Shown: positions 7,394 through 17,328 of the stretch, in pieces
Layout of the letters: the number at the start of each line of letters is the position of its first letter
Numbering within the stretch: the stretch's first letter is position 1
Source of the DNA: Rhodopirellula maiorica SM1
GTDB lineage: Bacteria > Planctomycetota > Planctomycetia > Pirellulales > Pirellulaceae
Reading direction: 5' to 3'
Assembly (NCBI RefSeq): GCF_000346295.1
Contig: NZ_ANOG01000534.1
Span: 1-38,932 of the forward strand
Length of the DNA stretch: 38,932 nt
Notes under the pieces: generated by a model
The model's database searches: none
The model's input: the letters and a program-made list of their open reading frames with translations, nothing else
Told to the model about the DNA's origin: nothing
Program-made: the position numbers and the translations under genes

Positions 7394-8695
7394 GTGCCAA
7401 GCCATCTTCTAAGACGCGGTTTTCTCGGACTGCTCGCCGCCCAGTTTTTCGGAGCCATGAACGACAACGTGCTCAAAGGCGTGTTGACGTTCATGGTCAT
7501 TCAAGGTGGTTTGTGGGCCGGTGATCTCGGCGAAGGAGGTCAAGGCATCGTGGGCATCTGTTTTACGTTGCCCTTCATTTTTCTGTCGGGCTATGCAGGC
7601 CAAATCGCTGATCGTTATTCCAAGCGAACCGTGACGATGTGGGTGAAAATTGTCGAGATCCCGATCGTGATCCTCGCGGGGATCGGATTCATGATGGGCA
7701 GTTTGTGGGTCACGCTGCTGGCCCTACTTGCGCTGACCTGTCAAAGTTCGTTTTTTGGCCCGGCGAAATATGGCATGATTCCCGAATTGGTCGATGACTC
7801 GGATCTCAGCCGCGCCAACGGAACGATCAATATGATGACCAACGTCGCGGTGATCGTCGGCACGCTGGTCGCCGGTGTGGTCAGTGATGCCTTCTTTCCT
7901 GACCAAATTCGAGGTCTGATTTGGTTGCCGATGGTCGTGTTGGTTCTGATCGCGATTGCGGGATTGGTGTCGGCATTTTTGTTGACGCCGCTGCCGGCAG
8001 GCGATCGCAATGCAAAATTTGATTTCAATCCGCTTACCACCTATATGACCACCGTACGTGAGATGTCCAAGACGCGGTTGTTGATGGTGATGATGGCGTG
8101 GGGCTACTTTTATCTGCTGGCCGGAATCGCACTGTTTATCGTACCCGAGTACACCGAGGTGCTGAAAATTTCGAGCACCGAAGCGAGTGTGCTGATGGGC
8201 GTATTGGGAGTTTCAATCGGAGTCGGCTGTGCCGTGGCCGGTTTGTTGTCGGGGCATCATATCGAGCCCCGTTTGATCCCGATCGGGGCCGCCGGTTTGG
8301 TCGTTTTCTTTGCGCTGTTGTCGTTTGTGCCGCCATCGCTTCCCGATTTGCAACCGATGTTGCGGGTGGCGCTGAGCAACGTTGGCTTTTTTATCTTCGG
8401 AGCCGGCTTTTTTGCTGGATTCTATATCGTTCCGCTGCAAGCGCTGCTGCAGTACATGTCGCCTGATAGCGAACGAGGTCGGTTCTTGGGTACCGCCAAC
8501 GCCGTCTCGTTTGTGTTTCTGACCGTCGCTGCCCTGCTGTACTGGGCGATTCGTCCCGCGTTCGGCGATGCCCCACAGCACATCTTCATGCTCAGCAGTA
8601 TCTTGATGGCCGCCGGAGCCGCGTTCTTTCTGTGGCAACTGCGAGGCACGGGCATCCTGATCGGCAGCGGCACCGATATCGCCGCCAGCGAGTAA
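7394..8695 (+). CDS. MFS transporter, LplT (lysophospholipid transporter)-like
   Basis: A 433-residue inner-membrane protein with about 12 hydrophobic helices. The start is a GTG at 7394, immediately ahead of the first helix. MFS features include QFFGAMNDNVLKG in helix 1, GQIADRYSKRTV (motif A-like loop after helix 2), and FFGPAKYGMIPELV after helix 4. The last stretch is characteristic of the LplT family and of the transporter half of Aas fusions, which flip lysophospholipids across the inner membrane for re-acylation. No acyltransferase domain is attached and none is adjacent, so the partner enzyme, if any, is elsewhere. The substrate is inferred from family resemblance. A palindromic element follows the stop within 20 bp. 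Confidence 0.8.
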   Translation: MPSHLLRRGFLGLLAAQFFGAMNDNVLKGVLTFMVIQGGLWAGDLGEGGQGIVGICFTLPFIFLSGYAGQIADRYSKRTVTMWVKIVEIPIVILAGIGFMMGSLWVTLLALLALTCQSSFFGPAKYGMIPELVDDSDLSRANGTINMMTNVAVIVGTLVAGVVSDAFFPDQIRGLIWLPMVVLVLIAIAGLVSAFLLTPLPAGDRNAKFDFNPLTTYMTTVREMSKTRLLMVMMAWGYFYLLAGIALFIVPEYTEVLKISSTEASVLMGVLGVSIGVGCAVAGLLSGHHIEPRLIPIGAAGLVVFFALLSFVPPSLPDLQPMLRVALSNVGFFIFGAGFFAGFYIVPLQALLQYMSPDSERGRFLGTANAVSFVFLTVAALLYWAIRPAFGDAPQHIFMLSSILMAAGAAFFLWQLRGTGILIGSGTDIAASE

Positions 8696-8711
8696 AGGGG
8701 CTTACCTATTC

Positions 8712-8774
8712 ACCCTCCCAGCTTGCGTTGGGAGGGTCGAAAATCGAGCCTTCAGCGAGATTTTCGGGGAGGGT
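8712..8774. repeat. Palindromic element with two alternative pairings
   Basis: ACCCTCCCA (8712-8720) can pair with TGGGAGGGT (8729-8737) or with GGGGAGGGT (8766-8774). A second hairpin is CGAAAATC (8738-8745) with GATTTTCG (8759-8766). It lies just after the MFS gene and could end its transcript, though no T-tract follows. Confidence 0.8.
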
Positions 8775-8830
8775 GGTGGCGCTGAACTTGTACGTTGCTA
8801 CCGCAAATACTGCGAGGTTCCACCGCGTCC

Positions 8831-8996
8831 GCCCAATGCCATCTACTTTCGTAGTGGGACTCGCCAGAGTTCCTGGTGTTTCAACAACAAAGATGGGAAT
8901 TCTGGCAAATCCCACTACTTGAGCATCCCCCAATGGTTGCCAAAGTAGATGGCATTGGGCTCGCGCCGTGCCGCTACCAAAGTAGATGGCATTGGG
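8831..8996. repeat. Nested inverted repeats with three copies of a short unit
   Basis: GCCCAATGCCATCTACTTT (8831-8849) is the exact reverse complement of 8942-8960, and a further direct copy lies at 8979-8996. Nested inside, 8851-8873 (starting GTAGTGGGACTCGCCAGA) pairs imperfectly with 8895-8918 (ending CCCACTAC). The inner palindrome belongs to the same family as the one at 18141-18194. The gap carries no convincing gene. Confidence 0.85.
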
Positions 8997-9013
8997 TGAA
9001 CGCCCCCAGCTAA

Positions 9014-9052
9014 CAAAAAAAGCCCAGAGTGCACGTCGCAACCCTGGGCTTT
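9014..9052 (-). terminator. Intrinsic terminator of thiC
   Basis: AAAGCCCAG (9019-9027) pairs with CTGGGCTTT (9044-9052). Read on the minus strand the hairpin is followed by a run of seven T residues, about 45 bp after the thiC stop. This is a textbook intrinsic terminator. Confidence 0.9.
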
Positions 9053-9095
9053 AAGTCTTCTGGCTGTTTTGGCCGGGAATCCCGCGTCCGTAAAA

Positions 9096-10662
<1,567 letters not shown>

Positions 10663-10899
10663 ATGGCGATGCTCATTACCCCAACAGGCCAGCGGCACAG
10701 CCTGACGCTCACGGAGCACCTTCAAGTTCATTTGCTTGAGTTGCCAAAGTACACTCCACCAAGCGAAAATGGAGAGATCACCGACCCAATCGAGCAGTGG
10801 TGGTTTTTCTTTCGCCAAGCCGGTGACCTGACAGCGGAAGAGATTTCGCATCGCTTGCCGAACGCGATGTTTTCCGAAGCAACGTTTGCGAGATCGTAG
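10663..10899 (+). pseudogene. Remnant of an Rpn-family (PD-(D/E)XK) nuclease/putative transposase
   Basis: A 78-codon open frame whose middle reads LTEHLQVHLLELPKYTPPSE followed by DPIEQWWFFFRQAGDLTAEE. This resembles the central part of Rpn/PDDEXK_2 proteins (conserved LELPK followed by W-FF--A), recombination-promoting nucleases related to transposases and usually about 250-300 residues long. The N-terminal catalytic part is absent, and the frame ends abruptly after FSEATFARS, where the family would continue, so this is a degraded fragment, not an active gene. It lies in the thiC/prepilin gap, a sign of past mobile DNA there. Confidence 0.6.
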
Positions 10900-10963
10900 C
10901 GGAAGCGATCATCTCGTCGTGAGTAGTAGTATGCCAGGTTTGCAGTGCGATTTGTAATGATGC

Positions 10964-12133
10964 TCAGATCTCTTCGCTGGGGATGAACTCGTTCATTGGC
11001 ACGTCGCTGGCGTGGCCGCTGGGCGTCATTAGCGATTGATAGGTGCGATAGTCAATCGACTCAAGTACAAAGCGGACGCTGCCATCGGCCATCGCCATGT
11101 TCACTCCGCCGGTGTGAAGCGACGAGGGACGCGCCACGTCCGCCATGTTACGGGCGGTCATCGTTAGGTTGTACGTGTCACCGCCGTTGATCTTGTGAAG
11201 CGGTTGAGGGGCTGGGGCGCCGGCAAACTGTTGTTCATCTTCAAAATGCCACACGCTGCCTTGCAAGTATCGTGACTCGACGGGATAGACCGTCACCTCT
11301 TTTCCGCCGACCGTTGTGATATCAGTCAAATGATCCGTGTTGCCGGTCATCCGAATCAGATGCCAAGGTTGGGCTTGGTGATTCTCGCTGTACAACATCG
11401 TGCCGGTGGCTCCATCGCGAAAATCGTCGGTGCGAATTCGCTTGCCCGTCGGCACAAGCACCGTCGGGTTGCCTGGATCAAATCCGGCGTATCGATTGTT
11501 AAACACGCCGTTGGCTTTGGACATCGAATCCGCAAACGTGACCGTGTGAGTGCCATCGGTTGGACGTGTGTAAGTAAACGGAAATGAGTCGGCATGCATC
11601 CCGGTGTTGGCGATGTAGTGATTGATTCCGTGACGAGCCATCGTGCCGCTCGCACTCGGACACTGATAAAATTCAACGTTTGCCGCTGCGATTGTGCTGT
11701 AGCCTTCTTCGCTCGCAGGTCGCTCGCCCGCTCCGTCGGACAGCAACGGATACCGATCCAAGCTCCAGCGGTCATATAGCGGTTGACGATCAAGCTTGGC
11801 CAGCAACACGACCTGCCAACCTCCGACCTTGATGTGACGCGGAACATTGCCGCCGTAGCTGCCGGGATCCGCCGGGTCCATCCCTCCGGTGAATTCGCCA
11901 AATTGTTGCAGGTATCCCGGCAAGGTGTCGTGAGTGGTTTGGTGATTGAGTGTTGCCGTCGCGATATGTCGCAGTTGGTCAGCGCACTTCGCCCGGTTCA
12001 TTCGTTCTTTGGCGGTGCTAATCGCGGGCAGCGTTAGCGAGACCAATATTCCGATGATCGCGATTACTACCAAGATTTCGACCAGCGTGAATGCGTCTCG
12101 ACGGACGCGGTGAATGGGGAGCCGGAGTCGCAT
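10964..12133 (-). CDS. DUF1559 prepilin-like exported protein
   Basis: A 389-residue protein of the planctomycete DUF1559 type. The start is the ATG at 12133, with AAAGGTG about 7 nt upstream; an in-frame start at 12190 would push the pilin signal inside. The N-terminus shows a type IV pilin/pseudopilin leader: RRDA|FTLVEILVVIAIIGIL, with cleavage before F15, E19 at mature position 5, then one long hydrophobic helix. The C-terminal HTGGVNMAMADGSVRF is the conserved H-x-DG box of the family. Such proteins are made in many copies in planctomycetes; they are probably processed by prepilin peptidase and sit at the cell surface or in secretion fibres. The precise role is unknown. It is divergent from the carboxypeptidase gene. 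Confidence 0.92.
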   Translation of the reverse strand: MRLRLPIHRVRRDAFTLVEILVVIAIIGILVSLTLPAISTAKERMNRAKCADQLRHIATATLNHQTTHDTLPGYLQQFGEFTGGMDPADPGSYGGNVPRHIKVGGWQVVLLAKLDRQPLYDRWSLDRYPLLSDGAGERPASEEGYSTIAAANVEFYQCPSASGTMARHGINHYIANTGMHADSFPFTYTRPTDGTHTVTFADSMSKANGVFNNRYAGFDPGNPTVLVPTGKRIRTDDFRDGATGTMLYSENHQAQPWHLIRMTGNTDHLTDITTVGGKEVTVYPVESRYLQGSVWHFEDEQQFAGAPAPQPLHKINGGDTYNLTMTARNMADVARPSSLHTGGVNMAMADGSVRFVLESIDYRTYQSLMTPSGHASDVPMNEFIPSEEI

Positions 12134-12388
12134 CACAACACCTTTTGCAAAGAGAAGAAGAGCTTGAAAAGAGACAATCTTGCCGTCCAAAAAATGGCAG
12201 CCGTCCAGCAGCTCGGAGATATGAGATTAGCAAATCCGCAACGCCAAGTCCAAAAAAATGACGATTTCGAAACCTGCCGAACCCCCTCTTGCGGCCGGGG
12301 TCGCCTGATATTGCTCTGCGATAGGCGATTCCAGTACGCTCGCGGTCCCGCCTGAAATGACCACAGCTAAACAGCTTGGAGCCCACCG

Positions 12389-13672
12389 ATGCCAAATCAC
12401 TCAATCTTGCCAAACGCCGTCGTTTTCCACGGAAAAACCGCTTTTTATTGGCAAAATCGACTGCTCAGCTTTTTGCTAGCATGGTTGATCCTACTTGGAT
12501 TTGCCCCGGCGGTAAAATCCGAGATCTTGGAAAATCCGCTCGGGATCACCTTTCACAGCGAAGACCGCTCGGTTTCGTTTACCAGTGAATTTCCTGGCGG
12601 ACGGATGAATGAATGCGTGCAGATTGCGGACGATGATTTTGCCGTTACGATCCAACCCGAATCGGATCCGATCAACGACAGCGCGTGGTATGCATTCCGC
12701 GTCAACTCGACCGAAGAGCGGACCATTTCGGTGCGTTTGAAATACGTCGGGGGCTCACACCGCTACGATCCCAAGATCAGCCGTGATGGCAAGACTTGGG
12801 AGAGTGCCGAACACCTCATGGCCGATCGACATCCCGCCGGTACCGAAGTGCGACTAAAAATCCCCGTCGATGGCAAGCCGTTGTGGGTTGCCGGTCAAGA
12901 ACTGCTGAGCAGCGGTACGGTTGCCAAGTGGACGTCGGGTCTGAGCCAACAGCCGCACGTTAAGCGATCGGTGATTGGCAAATCCGTGCAAGGACGCCCG
13001 CTGTATCGATTGGACATTACCGAAACGGATCACCCCGACTTTGTTTTCGTCATCGCTCGCCAACATCCTCCCGAAGTTTCCGGTGCGATTGGGATGATGC
13101 ACTTTGTTGACGCCTTAACATCCGACAACGATTTGGCAACTGCGTTTCGTAAACGCTACTGTGCCGTCGTTGTCCCGACGGTGAATCCCGATGGTGTGGC
13201 GCTAGGCAATTGGCGATGCAATGCCAACGGCGTCGATCTGAATCGTGATTGGATGCACTTTACCCAGCCCGAGACGCGTGCGTTACGCAACGAGATGCTC
13301 AAGTGCCGTCGCTCTGCCGACCAGAAACTGTGTTTGTTTATGGATTTTCACAGCACCTATGACGATGTGTTTTACACGCCACCTCGTGATGCCGATTTGT
13401 ATCCCGCCGGATTCACTGACAATTGGCTTTCGGCGATTCAAAAACGATTTCCCAACTACCACGTCAACGGTGATGACAATCACCACGCCCATCGTTCGAC
13501 CAGCAAAGCTTGGGTTGCCGATACACTTGGTGTCACCGCGATCACCTATGAATTCGGTGATGAAACCGATCGCGAAACGATCCGTCGCGTCGCGAGTGGT
13601 TCAGCCGAGGAAATGATGAAGCTGTTGTTGGCTCTGCCGGAAGCTGATGCTCAGGTGGCATCAGTTCCATGA
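12389..13672 (+). CDS. M14-family zinc carboxypeptidase, exported
   Basis: A 427-residue protein. The ATG at 12389 has GGAG about 8 nt upstream. The N-terminus has a long basic start and hydrophobic segment (about 24-43), a signal peptide or anchor. Residues 45-190 form a beta-rich domain like the N-terminal domain of cytosolic-type (AGBL/CCP) M14 peptidases. The peptidase domain (about 193-415) has zinc ligands H226 and E229 (RQHPPE) and H321 (DFHSTYDD), the substrate-binding NRDW (R286), and the catalytic E388 in ITYEFGDETDRE. All key residues are present, so it should be active, removing C-terminal amino acids. Its target is unknown. Its stop overlaps the next start (ATGA), so the pair is probably co-translated. 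Confidence 0.88.
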   Translation: MPNHSILPNAVVFHGKTAFYWQNRLLSFLLAWLILLGFAPAVKSEILENPLGITFHSEDRSVSFTSEFPGGRMNECVQIADDDFAVTIQPESDPINDSAWYAFRVNSTEERTISVRLKYVGGSHRYDPKISRDGKTWESAEHLMADRHPAGTEVRLKIPVDGKPLWVAGQELLSSGTVAKWTSGLSQQPHVKRSVIGKSVQGRPLYRLDITETDHPDFVFVIARQHPPEVSGAIGMMHFVDALTSDNDLATAFRKRYCAVVVPTVNPDGVALGNWRCNANGVDLNRDWMHFTQPETRALRNEMLKCRRSADQKLCLFMDFHSTYDDVFYTPPRDADLYPAGFTDNWLSAIQKRFPNYHVNGDDNHHAHRSTSKAWVADTLGVTAITYEFGDETDRETIRRVASGSAEEMMKLLLALPEADAQVASVP

Positions 13673-14340
13673 TTGATCCCGCTGCCAATCGTCGCCCGAT
13701 CAAGTCACGTCAAATGCCAGTCTTTCAGCGACTTGCCTCGCGATTGGCCAAAACCTCGATCACCCCGAACCAAATTTCGGGCACAAGCATTTTGTTTGCT
13801 CTTGTCGCAGGCATCGCAATGGCCGCAACCTCGTCGTTCGAGGCCGCGATCGCCGAGCGAGGATTGTGGATTCTTGCTGCGGCAATGATTCAGTGCCGGT
13901 TGATTGCGAACTTGTTAGACGGAATGGTCGCCGTCGAAGGCGGCAAGAGTTCGCCCGTGGGCGATCTGTACAACGAGGTTCCTGATCGTGTCTCGGATTC
14001 CGCGATCTTTATCGGAGCGGGGTACGCGGTCGGCGGATATCCGCTGCTCGGATTTGCTGCGGCATTGGTCGCTGTGTTTGTTGCCTATGTTCGTGCGATT
14101 GGCGCGAGCGTGGACGCGGGACAAGTATTTGCAGGTCCGTTTGCTAAACCACAGCGGATGGCATTGATGACCACCATCTGTGTCGCGATGGCAATTTTGC
14201 CTTCCGCATGGCAGGCGGTCCCGTCGCAACCGCAGATCACGGTGGTGGGGATCGCATTAGCGGTAATCTGTATCGGCGGAATCATCACTGCGATCCGGCG
14301 GTTACAGAAAATCGCTGCGATTTTGAGACTGCGGAAATGA
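13669..14340 (+). CDS. CDP-alcohol phosphatidyltransferase-family membrane protein with altered active site
   Basis: A 223-residue inner-membrane protein with about five to six helices, overlapping the carboxypeptidase gene by 4 bp. The segment NLLDGMVAVEGG (81-92), then G98, N102 and D106, aligns with the CDP-alcohol phosphotransferase signature D-x2-D-G-x2-A-R-x8/9-G-x3-D-x3-D. Here the first Asp is N81, the Arg is V89 and the third Asp is N102; D84 and D106 remain. Known members use all four Asp to bind two metals and transfer a phosphatidyl or similar group from a CDP-activated lipid. Reduced, changed or lost catalysis is therefore possible, although the surrounding motif is well kept. 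Substrate unknown. Confidence 0.82.
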   Translation: MIDPAANRRPIKSRQMPVFQRLASRLAKTSITPNQISGTSILFALVAGIAMAATSSFEAAIAERGLWILAAAMIQCRLIANLLDGMVAVEGGKSSPVGDLYNEVPDRVSDSAIFIGAGYAVGGYPLLGFAAALVAVFVAYVRAIGASVDAGQVFAGPFAKPQRMALMTTICVAMAILPSAWQAVPSQPQITVVGIALAVICIGGIITAIRRLQKIAAILRLRK

Positions 14341-14380
14341 GTTTGCCGCTTTGCCTATCGCTAGGAAGCATCGATTCATG

Positions 14381-14469
14381 CCGGTGGTGTTAACCACCGG
14401 TTTGGAATGCAGCAAATCCAAGGCCGGAGGCCGACACATTTACTCAGTCATTGTGTCGGCCTCTGGCCT
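14381..14469. repeat. Two adjacent palindromes after the CDP-alcohol transferase gene
   Basis: CCGGTGGT-GTTA-ACCACCGG (14381-14400) is a perfect hairpin. A second one pairs AGGCCGGAGGCCGACACA (14421-14438) with 14452-14469, one mismatch, 13-nt loop. They begin 41 bp after the stop and may terminate transcription, although no T-tract is present. The rest of the gap to 14722 shows nothing I can identify. Confidence 0.8.
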
Positions 14470-14722
14470 AAGCCGGACGTTCTCGTCTGCGGCCGAGGCC
14501 TACGCACTACCCGACAAGCCACCCGAACCGCTCTCCGTAATTTAGCTGGCTGGTGGCAGTCGCCCAGCCCCTGATGCAAAAACGGTCGGAAATTGCGGAG
14601 CGTTCACTTGCTTTCTGATCGGTCGACCCTTTTTCGGATCACAGCAGTTATGCTATTGGCATTCTGCGAATACGAATCCGTCGATCCCACCCCCAAAAAA
14701 TCCCTCCGCTACGGTTAAACCT

Positions 14723-15490
14723 ATGCCTCAACATGCCCGTCTCGTTATCCCCCTCTGCTTTGCATGGTCTTTGGTTTGCTTCAGCGGTGCTGCGACGGCC
14801 GAAGCACAAGACACAAAGTCCGCAACCTCCGCTGAAGCGGCTCCCGCCGTTCGGGCGTTCATTGACGACGAGGGACCGGGATGGCGATCGTTGAGCGAAT
14901 CCGATTTTACGCAGGTCAACAGTGCGGCTGACACGTGGTCATGGAACGATGGCGTTTTGCACTGCACCGGCCGACCCGTCTCGGTGCTGCGGACGACCGA
15001 GCCGGTGAAGAACTTCGAAATGGTGGTGGAGTGGATGCATGAACGATCCGCCGGAAACTCAGGTGTTTTTGTTTGGACGACTCCTGAGTCGATCGAAAAA
15101 CTCACCAAGGCAGGTAAGCCCGGTTTGCCCTCGGGGATCGAAGTTCAGATCCTTGATCACGGTTATACCGAAATGAGAAAATCGCGAGGCCAAAGTTTTG
15201 ATTGGTTTGGTACCAACGGCGATGTTTTTCCGGTTAGAGTGAAAATGACGCCGTTTCCGCCGCTGTCGCCTGATGGCAGTCGCAGCTTCCCACGCAAACA
15301 TCTTGCCAAAGGGCATGGCCATTGGAATCACTATTACATTCGCGCGATCAATGGCGAAGTCCGTTTGTGGGTCAACGGCGAAGAGGTTTCCGGAGGCACG
15401 GGGATCGAGCCGGCCGAAGGTTACCTTTGTCTGGAAAGCGAAGGATCGCCGATCCAATTTCGCAAACTCCGCATTCGTGAGTTGCCTTAA
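14723..15490 (+). CDS. Exported DUF1080 (3-keto-disaccharide hydrolase-like) protein
   Basis: A 255-residue protein with a signal peptide (about 1-28, ending ATAEAQ) and a single concanavalin/lectin-like beta-sandwich. Family-typical sequence includes WSWNDGVLHCTGRP, FEMVVEWMHERSAGNSGVFVW, GIEVQILDHGY, HWNHYYIRAINGEVRLWVNG and the ending YLCLESEGSPIQFRKLRIREL. DUF1080 is very common in planctomycetes; some members act on 3-keto-glycosides, others probably only bind sugar. It is followed at 71 bp by another exported protein on the same strand, so a small carbohydrate-handling cluster is plausible. The substrate cannot be read from the sequence. Confidence 0.9.
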   Translation: MPQHARLVIPLCFAWSLVCFSGAATAEAQDTKSATSAEAAPAVRAFIDDEGPGWRSLSESDFTQVNSAADTWSWNDGVLHCTGRPVSVLRTTEPVKNFEMVVEWMHERSAGNSGVFVWTTPESIEKLTKAGKPGLPSGIEVQILDHGYTEMRKSRGQSFDWFGTNGDVFPVRVKMTPFPPLSPDGSRSFPRKHLAKGHGHWNHYYIRAINGEVRLWVNGEEVSGGTGIEPAEGYLCLESEGSPIQFRKLRIRELP

Positions 15491-15561
15491 TCTCTCGTCG
15501 CAACCCTTGTTCCGCTTTACGCACTTCTATTCTCACTACTCAGACCAATTCGCTTGCAACC

Positions 15562-17268
15562 ATGACGCAACTAAAGCTAAGTTCGTTCCTAATGGTCGTC
15601 CTATTGGCGACGACCGCGATCACTGCCCGCGTGTCTTTCGCGGATGACGTTTCGTCCACCCCGCGACCGTTGACAACAGAGCTGCAATCGCAAGGAATCG
15701 AATCGACAACGGGCGAATTTCACGGGTTTACGCAGTACAATTTCAAGTTGGACGGCGTGGACTGCAAAATCGTCAGCCCCAAGCAAGCCGCCAGCGGGAA
15801 TCCTTGGGTTTGGCGAGCTCGGTTCTGGGGGCATGAACCGCAGTTTGATCGTGCGATGCTCGAGCAAGGATGGCATGTGTGCTACTGCGACGTCGGAGGA
15901 CTGTTTGGTGCGGATCCCGCCATCGAGCGTTGGGATGCGTTTTATTCGCTTAGCCAAAAGCTAGGGCTGCATGCGAAACCGTTTCTCGAAGGCATGAGCC
16001 GCGGTGGGTTGATCATCATGCGATGGGCTAGCGTGCATCCCGATCAGGTGGCTGGCATCTACGCGGACAACGCCGTGATGGATATACGTTCTTGGCCGGG
16101 TGGCAAAGGAACGGGAATAGGTTCCCCACGCGCTTGGACTGAATGTTTGGCGGCGTATGAGATGACGGACGAACAGTCTGCATCGTACAAAGCAGGGCCG
16201 CTGGATCGGCTCAAACGATTGGCCGATGCGGGCGTTCCCATCTTTGTGTTGATCAACGAAGCTGACGATGTCGTTCCACCGGCCGAGAATGGCGATCGAT
16301 TGGTTGCCGAGTACAAAAAGCTAGGTGGCAAAATCGAAGTCATGCGTCGGCCGGGACTCGGACATCATCCGCACAGCTTGAAAGATCCGGCACCGATCGT
16401 GGCCTTTGCGCTCACCACCGTCAATGACGTGCGGCATTCACTGTTGATTGCCGGACCGAGCTTTACCGGGATTTTGGACGAACAAGGCCAAGAAGTCTGG
16501 AACGCTGGAAAAGCGGCCGCACGTGACGGTTTCGTTCTGCCCAACGGCAACGTGTTGATTGCTTGGAAAGACGTCGTCAAAGAAATGACTCGCGATCATG
16601 AGGTTGTATTTCAGTATCGCAAGTCCAAAGAAAATGCAGAGATCGGTACCGTCGAGCGGCTCGAAAACGGCAACACGCTGATCACCGAGTTGGGCAAGAA
16701 ACCTCGACTGATCGAAGTGGCTCGTGACGGCACCGTGGTTGTCGATTTCCCGTTGCAACCGGAAACGAATAACACTCACATGCAAACACGGATGGCCCGA
16801 AAACTGCCTAGTGGCAACTACCTCGTTCCTCACTTGTTGGCGTTCAAAGTCGAGGAATACACTGCCGCAGGAAAGGTGGTCCACGAGATCAAAACGGACC
16901 TTCAGTCGCTGGGCGGCCGCGAAGCCGAGAACTGGCCGTTCACCGCGATTCGGCTTGAAAATGGAAACACGGTCGTCACCTTAACGCATGGCAACAAAGT
17001 CGTGGAATTCGATCCCAAAGGAGAAGTCGTTTGGGAAGTCAACAACGATGACTTGCCCGGTTCGCCACTGGTGGACCCCTGCGGCGCCCAACGTCTGCCC
17101 AATGGCAACACGGTGATCGCAAGCTACGGGGCGAGACAAGGAATCAAGGTGCTCGAGGTGAACCCGGCGAAGCAGATCGTATGGAGTTACTCGGGCAAGC
17201 ACCGCGCTCATGAGATCCAAGTCTTGACCACCAACGGTCAGCCAATCACCGGACCACCAATGAAATAG
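15562..17268 (+). CDS. Exported alpha/beta-hydrolase fused to a beta-propeller
   Basis: A 568-residue protein with a signal peptide (1-27) and two clear parts. Residues about 50-285 form an alpha/beta hydrolase: nucleophile S146 in GMSRGG, an acid in NEADDVVPP (D235/D236) and a histidine in GLGHHPH (H268/H269). Residues about 292-568 are a PQQ/arylsulfotransferase-like propeller with repeated blades of the form LPNGNVLIAW, LENGNTLITE, LPSGNYLVPH, LENGNTVVTL and LPNGNTVIAS, alternating with VVWEV-type strands. The join is in one uninterrupted frame with no sign of a sequencing error. Likely a secreted esterase or peptidase with a binding platform; the substrate is unknown. The two halves are usually separate proteins. 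Confidence 0.82.
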   Translation: MTQLKLSSFLMVVLLATTAITARVSFADDVSSTPRPLTTELQSQGIESTTGEFHGFTQYNFKLDGVDCKIVSPKQAASGNPWVWRARFWGHEPQFDRAMLEQGWHVCYCDVGGLFGADPAIERWDAFYSLSQKLGLHAKPFLEGMSRGGLIIMRWASVHPDQVAGIYADNAVMDIRSWPGGKGTGIGSPRAWTECLAAYEMTDEQSASYKAGPLDRLKRLADAGVPIFVLINEADDVVPPAENGDRLVAEYKKLGGKIEVMRRPGLGHHPHSLKDPAPIVAFALTTVNDVRHSLLIAGPSFTGILDEQGQEVWNAGKAAARDGFVLPNGNVLIAWKDVVKEMTRDHEVVFQYRKSKENAEIGTVERLENGNTLITELGKKPRLIEVARDGTVVVDFPLQPETNNTHMQTRMARKLPSGNYLVPHLLAFKVEEYTAAGKVVHEIKTDLQSLGGREAENWPFTAIRLENGNTVVTLTHGNKVVEFDPKGEVVWEVNNDDLPGSPLVDPCGAQRLPNGNTVIASYGARQGIKVLEVNPAKQIVWSYSGKHRAHEIQVLTTNGQPITGPPMK

Positions 17269-17328
17269 ACGCACGCTGCATGCCCCCTGCCCTCCCTGCC
17301 CTGCCCCTTTCGCCTACCGAGTCTATTG

